Assembly: GCF_014737315.1 (NCBI RefSeq)
Contig: NZ_JPUF01000044.1
Coordinates: forward strand, 1-32,999
Origin: Treponema zioleckii
GTDB taxonomy: Bacteria > Spirochaetota > Spirochaetia > Treponematales > Treponemataceae
DNA length: 32,999 nucleotides
Direction: 5' to 3'
Shown: positions 1 through 5,385 of the stretch, one piece after another
How positions within the stretch are numbered: position 1 is the stretch's first letter
Layout of the letters: each line of letters begins with the position of its first letter
Notes under the pieces: model-generated
What the model saw: only the letters and a program-made list of their open reading frames with translations
Database searches by the model: none
Told to the model about the DNA's origin: nothing
Translations under genes and position numbers: made by a program

Positions 1-20
1 AACGGCTTTTGCGAACGTTT

Positions 21-67
21 GCAAGGTGAGCCGCAAAGCGGCATCAATAATTTTCCTTACACCTTGC
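21..67. repeat. Nested hairpin upstream of argR
   Basis: An 8-bp perfect inverted repeat, GCAAGGTG at 21-28 and CACCTTGC at 60-67, encloses a tight GCCGC-AAA-GCGGC hairpin at 30-42. No coding sequence is evident in 1-164. The segment from 73 to 127 that follows resembles 3942-3992 upstream of the CapA-like gene, so the area looks like a piece of dispersed intergenic repeat. Its role is unknown. Confidence 0.5.
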
Positions 68-164
68 ACCGCGTGAACAAAAACGATTTTTTTGCGGTAG
101 TGCAGATAATTTTTTGCTTTTACAAGTGAATCCGAACAGTTCAGACTTCAACGAAAGCGTGGCG

Positions 165-210
165 TTGACAAGTGCTGTATTTTTATTCATAATTTATGCA
201 TAAAAATACA
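165..210 (+). promoter_or_regulatory. argR promoter overlapped by two ARG-box-like operators
   Basis: TTGACA at 165-170 and CATAAT at 188-193 are separated by 17 bp, a good sigma-70 promoter. Two 14-bp cores fit the ARG-box pattern TGAAT-WWWW-ATTCA: TGTATTTTTATTCA at 176-189 (one mismatch) and TGCATAAAAATACA at 197-210 (two mismatches). They are spaced 7 bp core to core, giving the 21-bp centre-to-centre phasing of paired ARG boxes in E. coli. Seen another way, 176-186 and 200-210 form a perfect 11-bp inverted repeat. The boxes bury the -10 element, so the expected logic is ArgR autorepression. Confidence 0.75.
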
Positions 211-229
211 ATCTTGAGGTTTTGTAACA

Positions 230-700
230 GTGAAGGAAAAAGCAAGCCGGCTTAAAAGCATTCGTAAATTAATCAAATCAAACCGCATAGAAAGTCAGGA
301 CGAACTTTTAAGCCATCTTTTGAAAGAAGGTTACGAAGTAACACAAGCAACACTTTCGAGAGATTTAAAACTACTAAAAGTCGGAAAAATTTCAGACGGA
401 CACGCAGGCTACGTTTACACACTCCCAGGCGAAGACGAGCGACTCGAAAGCGAACAAATTTACGTGCAGGATTTTTTGCGCGGTTACGTCAGCATCGACT
501 GGAACGCGAACATAGTCGTAATCAAAACATTCGGCGGCCACGCGGACGCGGTTTCTAACGCGCTAGACAACATGAACATGGACGAAATTCTAGGCACAAT
601 CGCAGGAGAAAACTGCATTTTCGCATGTCTAAAAGAAGGCGTTACCGGAGAAGACTTTATGTCGGCCCTAAAAGAACGAATCCCGGATTTGGACGAATAA
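230..700 (+). CDS. argR: Arginine repressor ArgR
   Basis: ArgR is a hexameric, arginine-sensing transcription factor of arginine metabolism. The 156-residue length fits the family. The N-terminal half is a winged helix-turn-helix with the signature TLSRDLKLLKVGK (about residues 41-53), and the C-terminal half carries the arginine-binding/oligomerisation segment GTIAGEN at 122-128. In the well-studied repressors this motif reads GDD; here the two acidic residues are Glu127 and Asn128, which may alter ligand affinity or choice. The start is GTG with GAGG at 216-219 about 10 nt upstream. The promoter carries two ARG-box-like sites, so the gene is probably autoregulated. No arginine biosynthesis gene lies downstream in this window. 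Confidence 0.93.
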   Translation: MKEKASRLKSIRKLIKSNRIESQDELLSHLLKEGYEVTQATLSRDLKLLKVGKISDGHAGYVYTLPGEDERLESEQIYVQDFLRGYVSIDWNANIVVIKTFGGHADAVSNALDNMNMDEILGTIAGENCIFACLKEGVTGEDFMSALKERIPDLDE

Positions 701-704
701 AAAC

Positions 705-794
705 GGAAACGCCAAGACTTTTCTTTTCAATATTAAAATCAACTTGTGCGTTTCCCGTCAGAAATGCCTTAGTCAGTTTTGCTCTGCAAAACTG
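705..794. repeat. Two-hairpin intergenic repeat downstream of argR
   Basis: Hairpin 1 has GGAAACGC at 705-712 pairing with GCGTTTCC at 748-755, with additional inner pairing CAAG (713-716) to CTTG (743-746). Hairpin 2 is CAGTTTTGC at 774-782 pairing with GCAAAACTG at 786-794 over a 3-nt loop. The same order of modules recurs at 3402-3480, 7980-8229 and 16420-16494. It starts only four bases after the argR stop and could act as an mRNA 3' end structure, but there is no U-tract typical of an intrinsic terminator. Confidence 0.65.
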
Positions 795-867
795 AGCGGA
801 ACGACAAAAAGAGTTTTCGGTTCCTAAAAAAATACTGTCGTTCCCCAACGCACAAAACCATGCCTAG

Positions 868-938
868 CCCTGGGTGTAAGAGCGGCAAAGCCGTCCCGCA
901 AGGGATGAAGGCGAAAGCCGGAACTCTGGAACACAGGG
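868..938. other. Compact multi-hairpin element with GNRA-type loops
   Basis: CCCTG at 868-872 can pair with CAGGG at 934-938, extended by TGT (875-877) with ACA (931-933), and AGAG (879-882) can pair with CTCT (924-927). Inside lie three consecutive hairpins: CGGC-AAA-GCCG (883-893), TCCC-GCAA-GGGA (894-905) and GGC-GAAA-GCC (910-919). Two loops, GCAA and GAAA, are GNRA tetraloops. This is a cruciform-like fold in noncoding DNA between argR and the TGS-kinase gene. It could be a structured RNA or a REP-like DNA palindrome; no known family was recognised. The rest of 795-1047 shows only a short direct repeat (tgtcgctcc) near 1005-1023. Confidence 0.45.
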
Positions 939-1047
939 AATGCAAGAAATCTCGCGGCGCTGAAAAATCACTCTGCTTCCACAAGTTGATTCGCTCCATG
1001 ACTGTCGCTCCATGCTGTCGCTCCAAAAATATTCTTAAAATTTTCTT

Positions 1048-1075
1048 TTGATTTTTTAAAATTTCGGTGTAGAAT
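1048..1075 (+). promoter_or_regulatory. Promoter of the TGS/nucleoside kinase gene, possibly leaderless
   Basis: TTGATT at 1048-1053 and TAGAAT at 1070-1075 are spaced by 16 bp. The ATG at 1083 lies 7 nt after the -10 box, about where transcription would begin, and no Shine-Dalgarno is present between them. The arrangement suggests a leaderless mRNA. Confidence 0.5.
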
Positions 1076-1082
1076 CTCTTGT

Positions 1083-1577
1083 ATGAGTACAATAAAAATT
1101 TCATTTCCTAACAACATTACAAAAGATTACGAAGTTCGAACAAAGGGACTTAATATTTTGGAGAATTTCGGCGGCGATGCATCAAAAATAATTGCAATAA
1201 AAGTTAACAACGAAATTATGTCGCTTTGTCGCCCGATTCGGGTTTCTTGCGCCGTGGAGCCAGTTTTTGCTTCTTCACGTGCCGGGGCTGAGATTTACAG
1301 GCGGTCGCTTTGTTTTGTCTTGGCAGTTGCGGCTCACAGACTTTTTCCAAAAACTCGCCTCTTGGTAGGACATTCTCTCGGCTACGGATATTACTACACT
1401 CTTGACAGGGAAGTTCCAATCACAGATGTTGAAATCAAAAATCTTGATGCCGAAATGCGAAAAATCATTGCGGCGGACATGCAGATTCTTACGGAGCATA
1501 TTTCTTACGAAGAGGCCTGCGAGACTTTTGAAAAACTCAATCTGATTGAAACCCGAAAGCAGCTTGAATGTCGCTGA
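1083..1577 (+). CDS. TGS/nucleoside kinase, N-terminal part (interrupted gene)
   Basis: This is the N-terminal 164 residues of a TGS plus nucleoside (uridine) kinase fusion. Residues 1-50 resemble a TGS domain; the next part resembles the second additional domain of threonyl-tRNA synthetase (LLVGHSLGYGYYYTLD, then DAEMRKIIAADMQI). The frame ends at TGA 1575-1577 but continues open in the same frame (510 bases between the two listed starts), running straight into the kinase domain at 1593. A full gene would be 1083-2741, about 552 codons. The ATG at 1083 has no Shine-Dalgarno and sits 7 nt after a -10 box. The interruption could be a nonsense mutation, a sequence error or a recoded stop; TGA is a normal terminator elsewhere here, for example in clpP. 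Confidence 0.7.
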   Translation: MSTIKISFPNNITKDYEVRTKGLNILENFGGDASKIIAIKVNNEIMSLCRPIRVSCAVEPVFASSRAGAEIYRRSLCFVLAVAAHRLFPKTRLLVGHSLGYGYYYTLDREVPITDVEIKNLDAEMRKIIAADMQILTEHISYEEACETFEKLNLIETRKQLECR

Positions 1578-1592
1578 AAGCCACGCATTCTC

Positions 1593-2741
1593 GTGAATAA
1601 AATTGATGATTCTGAATTTGCGGACATTTATTTTGGTCCGCTCGTTCCGACTACAGGATTCTTAAAGCTTTTTGAACTTCGCCCTTACGGTGACGGATTC
1701 CTTTTGAGATTTCCGCCTACAACCGAGCCGGAGCATATTACGGAGTTCAAGGACAATCCGAAGATTTTTGAGGTTTACAAAAATTACAAGGAATGGGGAA
1801 AGCTTATCGGAGTGACTTCGGCAGCGGCTCTGAACGAAATTATCGTAAAAGGAAAAATCAACGACTTTATCGATATTACCGAGACGTTCCAGGCTCAGAA
1901 TTACGCAAAAGTGGCAATGCAGATTCACAAGCGAAAGAACGTAAAAGTTGTTTTGATTGCGGGGCCTTCTTCTTCTGGAAAAACCACTTCGGCAAAGAAA
2001 ATCGCTCTCCAGCTTCAGGCGCTCGGTTACAATCCGCATGTCTTGAGTCTTGATTCCTACTACGTTGGCAGGGAAAAAAATCCGAAAGATGAATTCGGAA
2101 ATTATGACTACGAATGTCTTGAAGCTCTGGATATTCCGCTTTTGAATCAGAATCTCGTTGATTTGTTCGACGGCAAGGAAATTGATGTTCCTTCGTACAA
2201 TTTTGATTTGGGCTCACGCTATTATACCGGCGAAAAAATGAAGCTGAATGAAAATGACATTCTGATTATGGAAGGAATTCACGGTCTTAATGACAAGCTC
2301 ACGCCTCTGATTAAACCGGAATTCAAATTCAAGATTTATCTTTCTGCCCTTACGCAGCTCAATCTTGACGACCACAACCGCGTTCCGACCAGCGACAACA
2401 GACTTGTACGCCGAATCGTGCGCGACGCGAACTTTAGGGGAAAGCCTGCGGCAGAAACAATCAGCATGTGGGACAACGTTCAAAAAGGTGAACGGCTGCA
2501 TATTTTCCCGTTCCAGAACAATGCGGACGCTGTTCTGAACACGGCTCTTGATTACGAGCTTCCGGTTCTAAAAGTTTACGTTGAGCCAGCTTTGCGTGCG
2601 GTAAAACCAAATCAGCCGGAATACACGGAATCCTGCAGGTTGCTCCGATTCCTCGCGCAGTTTGACGCGATTCCGTCGGACTATGTTCCTAAGCAGTCGA
2701 TTATCCGAGAGTTCATCGGTGGTTCATCGTTCAAATACTAG
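1593..2741 (+). CDS. Uridine/nucleoside kinase domain (C-terminal part of interrupted gene)
   Basis: This is the phosphoribulokinase/uridine kinase-type P-loop domain, predicted to phosphorylate a nucleoside in pyrimidine salvage. It shows a Walker A motif GPSSSGKTTSAKK (about residues 124-136), LSLDSYYVGREKNPKDEFG, the MEGIHGLN segment and a C-terminal region with conserved-looking RLLRFLAQFD. The listed GTG start at 1593 has no ribosome binding site and is probably an artefact: the frame is continuous with the upstream TGS-containing part apart from the TGA at 1575-1577. Without readthrough or internal initiation this domain may not be made. It converges on ruvA with an 8-base gap and no obvious terminator hairpin. 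Confidence 0.75.
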   Translation: MNKIDDSEFADIYFGPLVPTTGFLKLFELRPYGDGFLLRFPPTTEPEHITEFKDNPKIFEVYKNYKEWGKLIGVTSAAALNEIIVKGKINDFIDITETFQAQNYAKVAMQIHKRKNVKVVLIAGPSSSGKTTSAKKIALQLQALGYNPHVLSLDSYYVGREKNPKDEFGNYDYECLEALDIPLLNQNLVDLFDGKEIDVPSYNFDLGSRYYTGEKMKLNENDILIMEGIHGLNDKLTPLIKPEFKFKIYLSALTQLNLDDHNRVPTSDNRLVRRIVRDANFRGKPAAETISMWDNVQKGERLHIFPFQNNADAVLNTALDYELPVLKVYVEPALRAVKPNQPEYTESCRLLRFLAQFDAIPSDYVPKQSIIREFIGGSSFKY

Positions 2742-2749
2742 CACAACGC

Positions 2750-3379
2750 TTACTGCGCAAGGCTGATTATTGCACGGCGGAAGAGGATTTCTTCTTTCGC
2801 CTCTTTTGATTTTTTGTCGAATGAAGAATCAGAAGATTTTAATTCGCCTGCAAGGTTTGCGATGCACTCTTCAACTTGCCGTCTGTCGTAGCCCATTTCG
2901 GAGAGGGCTTTTATAACGTCGGCATATTCGCCGCCACGGTTCGGGCTTTGTTTTGCGGCGGACGGCAAGTCTTCATCCAGCGTGAGTTTTCCTTTTAAGG
3001 CAAGGAGCATTTTTTGGGCGGTCTTTTTTCCGAGGCCTGGGATTTTTTCGAGGGCAGCAAGGTCGCCTGAATCAAGGGATGCCACCAGCTGTTCGCGGGC
3101 AATAGAGCTCATAATTTTTATGGCGCTTTTTGGTCCAACGCCGTCAACTTTGTTAAGGTCAAAAAAAAGGTCACGGTCTTTTGAAGATGAAAATCCAAAC
3201 AAAATCATCGCATTTTCCGTATGCTGAAGCCACACGTAGACTTTTGCGCGCTCACCCACGTTCGGAAGTGCGTCAAGCGATGTGTCGGGCATGGTAATAT
3301 CCCATTCAATGCCATTGTTTTCAATAAAAACTTTTTGCGGAAATTTTCCAGTAATTGTTCCAGAAATTGAATTAAACAT
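2750..3379 (-). CDS. ruvA: Holliday junction branch migration protein RuvA
   Basis: RuvA binds four-way DNA junctions and loads the RuvB motor during recombinational repair. At 209 residues the length is normal. The N-terminal OB-fold is followed by two helix-hairpin-helix motifs, VDGVGPKSAIKIM (about residue 78) and IPGLGKKTAQKML (about residue 113), then a flexible linker and the small C-terminal domain III that contacts RuvB. The gene stands alone; ruvB is about 13 kb away, and ruvC is not in the window. The start lacks a Shine-Dalgarno but a -10-like TATTAT sits 6 nt upstream. Confidence 0.95.
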   Translation of the reverse strand: MFNSISGTITGKFPQKVFIENNGIEWDITMPDTSLDALPNVGERAKVYVWLQHTENAMILFGFSSSKDRDLFFDLNKVDGVGPKSAIKIMSSIAREQLVASLDSGDLAALEKIPGLGKKTAQKMLLALKGKLTLDEDLPSAAKQSPNRGGEYADVIKALSEMGYDRRQVEECIANLAGELKSSDSSFDKKSKEAKEEILFRRAIISLAQ

Positions 3380-3385
3380 AAATAT

Positions 3386-3391
3386 ATAATA
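3386..3391 (-). promoter_or_regulatory. -10 box for ruvA, possible leaderless start
   Basis: On the minus strand TATTAT (3391 to 3386) ends 6 nt before the ruvA ATG at 3379. There is no Shine-Dalgarno and no convincing -35 at 17 bp. The spacing matches the other leaderless candidates in the window, which is the main reason for listing it. Confidence 0.35.
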
Positions 3392-3401
3392 GAAGAAAAA
3401 C

Positions 3402-3755
3402 GGAAACGCTACTAGTTGGCTTTGAGAATTAAGGTTGATTCTTAGCGTTTCCCGACAGTTTTTCTAACGAAAAACTGTCGCTTTGGTGGGGACACTTGCA
3501 GGAGCTTCAACCTCGCCGCGACAAGCACGGCAGCGAGGTTGAGAGGCAGTTTTGTTGCTCGCGCGTCGCGAGCAACTTTGGGGAAGAGCGAGTCAACTTG
3601 TGCGGTTCCTGCGAGTTTTTCTGTCGGAAAACTGTCGCTTTGGTGGAGACACTTGCAGGTGTCCACCAAACGCGGCGGCAAGCAAGGCCGCGTTTCGTGG
3701 GGGCAGTTTTGTTGCTCGCGCGTCACGAGCAACTTAAAGGGGGACGAGTCAACTT
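3402..3755. repeat. Composite palindromic repeat block, two ~150-bp units
   Basis: The block starts with hairpin 1 (GGAAACGCT 3402-3410 / AGCGTTTCC 3444-3452). Two related units follow, at about 3453-3600 and 3614-3755. Each holds an AGTTTTTC-type hairpin (unit 1 is a 12-bp perfect stem at 3453-3480), the shared text CGCTTTGGTGG, a variable hairpin, and a TTGCTCGCG hairpin (3555-3575 and 3712-3732), ending in GAGTCAACTTG. The variable hairpins are CAACCTCGC/GCGAGGTTG (3508-3516/3533-3541) and AAACGCGGC/GCCGCGTTT (3668-3676/3687-3695): same place, same stem length, different sequence. No coding signal is credible here. A partial relative lies at 16420-16600. Confidence 0.75.
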
Positions 3756-3867
3756 GCACATTCGCAGACCACCTCACGTATTGGGCTTTGCGTTTTATTA
3801 GGCAGTTCACAAACGTATTCGGTGGACGGGGGCAAGGAGTTTTCCTTACGCTTGTGCTGGTTGTGGT

Positions 3868-3926
3868 TTCGACTCCGCTCAACCACCACAGCCAGTGAGC
3901 AACGGTCGCTGAGCGGAGTCGAAGCG
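3868..3926. repeat. 14-bp inverted repeat with a copy at 16765-16791
   Basis: TTCGACTCCGCTCA at 3868-3881 and its reverse complement at 3910-3923 form a perfect stem around about 28 bases. The right part, 3900-3926, recurs as a 27-base perfect match in opposite orientation at 16765-16791. The flanks differ, so this is a dispersed REP-like palindrome, not a duplicated gene region. The remainder of the spacer, 3756-3867, shows nothing convincing. Confidence 0.7.
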
Positions 3927-4043
3927 TAAATTTCCTTGTGCGTGAAGAAAAACGTTTTTACGGTAATGCAGACAATTTTTACACTTTCAAGTTTATAATG
4001 CGGAAGGCGTGTACTTCCTATATCATCATCTTGCTTTTTCAGT

Positions 4044-4049
4044 TATAAT
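4044..4049 (+). promoter_or_regulatory. -10 box immediately upstream of the CapA-like gene
   Basis: TATAAT at 4044-4049 ends 6 nt before the ATG at 4056. No Shine-Dalgarno and no good -35 are present, so a leaderless transcript is possible. A second TATAAT at 3994-3999 could serve as an alternative promoter with a conventional leader, again with a poor -35. Confidence 0.4.
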
Positions 4050-4055
4050 AAATGA

Positions 4056-5315
4056 ATGAGCTATAAACGTTTTTTTACCGCATCTATTTTTTTTGCACTG
4101 ATTTCTGCTTTTTTTAACTCTTGCGCAACAACGGAATCGGCGGCGGGACAAACTCCACAGGAAATTCAAACTTCTAAACACGAAAAGGACAAGACTGAAC
4201 ATACAAAACACGATAAGTCACAGGCAGAAGAAAGGGAGTCCGAAATAACACTTTTATTCGCAGGTGACATTATGGCGCACGGAACGAATTATAAATTCCC
4301 CGACTTTGACAGAATCTGGCGCGACATTGCACCGCTTGTAAAAGAAAGCGATTTGGCTTTCGGAAACATTGAGGCCCCGGTTGCGGAAAATCTTCCGTGG
4401 AGCACTTACCCGAACTTTAACATGCACCAAAGCTACGTTGAGGCGGCGATAAAAATCGGGTTCAACGTGTTCTCGCTCGCAAACAACCACACGAACGACC
4501 AGTTTTTGCAGGGAATCGTAGAAACAAAAAAATACTTTGACGCACGTGAGGGGATTTGGTCTTCGGGGTTAAAGGCAAAAGCCGGTGATCCGCTAACTTA
4601 TGCCGTAATCGACAAAAACGGCTGGAAAATTCTTTTTGTGGCGATTACGGAGATTTTAAATACGCCTGCAAATTCTGCAAACATCAACTATATTCCGGCC
4701 CAGGGAGCAAAACGTGAAAAGCTAAAGGCGGAACTCAAAAAACTCCGGGAAGAAAATCCGTGCGACCTTTTTGTTTTTTCTGTTCACTGCGACGAACCTG
4801 AATACGTCCACACAATAAAAGGAAGCCAAAAAGAATTTTACCGCTCGCTTATTTCGGAATGTGACGTTGATATAATTTGGGCGAACCATCCGCACATCGT
4901 TCGCGAGTGGGAAAAAGCCGTTGTGCAAACACCCAACGGTCAAAAAGAAGCGTTCATAATGTATTCCAACGGAAACACGATAAGCGCGCAGCGCACAAAG
5001 CCATCTTTTTCAAAACCAGAAACAGAAAGAGACAATACCGGCGACGGGCTTATAATAAAATTAAAATATGCTAAAATAATAAAAGAAAATAAAAATGGTG
5101 AGAAAGTTTCTGCAGTTTCGTCAAAAGCAAAACTCAGCGGAAGCGAGCATTATTTTATCACCACGTTCATCGCACCGTCTGGTCAATATGTGATAAAACT
5201 TCTTGATGATGATTTTATAAACACGCTCGACCGCGCAGAAAATACGACTTGGGCAAAATATCTTGCAGAGCGTAAAAAAATTATGGAGAAAATACGGGAA
5301 AAAAGCATTTATTAG
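4056..5315 (+). CDS. CapA-family (PGA_cap) lipoprotein
   Basis: This is a 419-residue surface or periplasmic lipoprotein of the CapA/poly-gamma-glutamate synthesis family, whose fold resembles metallophosphoesterases. The N-terminus is a lipoprotein signal (hydrophobic residues 8-20 ending in FFNSC, with Cys about residue 23), followed by a Lys/Glu-rich linker. The family motifs are visible: LLFAGDIMAHGTN, FGNIEAPV, SLANNHTND, and WANHPHIVREWE with YSNGN. The segment that usually reads HWG-x-EY is HCDEPEY here, so the metal-site neighbourhood differs. The gene stands alone between a repeat-rich spacer and the helicase gene. The exact substrate is not predictable. Confidence 0.85.
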   Translation: MSYKRFFTASIFFALISAFFNSCATTESAAGQTPQEIQTSKHEKDKTEHTKHDKSQAEERESEITLLFAGDIMAHGTNYKFPDFDRIWRDIAPLVKESDLAFGNIEAPVAENLPWSTYPNFNMHQSYVEAAIKIGFNVFSLANNHTNDQFLQGIVETKKYFDAREGIWSSGLKAKAGDPLTYAVIDKNGWKILFVAITEILNTPANSANINYIPAQGAKREKLKAELKKLREENPCDLFVFSVHCDEPEYVHTIKGSQKEFYRSLISECDVDIIWANHPHIVREWEKAVVQTPNGQKEAFIMYSNGNTISAQRTKPSFSKPETERDNTGDGLIIKLKYAKIIKENKNGEKVSAVSSKAKLSGSEHYFITTFIAPSGQYVIKLLDDDFINTLDRAENTTWAKYLAERKKIMEKIREKSIY

Positions 5316-5385
5316 CGAATCTAATTGATATTCAATACACTAGCTTTTTTGTCAATTTTAATTAAACAGCGAATAAAGGAATATT

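Noticed and set aside
779-1104. Small open frames on both strands between argR and the TGS-kinase gene
   Set aside because: They span hairpin repeats, have no ribosome site and no recognisable protein.
1575-1577. Selenocysteine codon
   Set aside because: No convincing bacterial SECIS-type hairpin lies downstream; only a 4-bp stem is visible, and the position is in an inter-domain linker.
3453-3755. Integron attC sites (conserved flanks, variable palindrome)
   Set aside because: No GTTRRRY/RYYYAAC core pair at the expected ends, no cassette gene between copies and no integrase.
3442-3898. Several overlapping open frames of 100-146 codons on both strands
   Set aside because: They lie in the palindromic repeat block, have no ribosome sites, and their translations mirror the repeats; no domain is recognisable.
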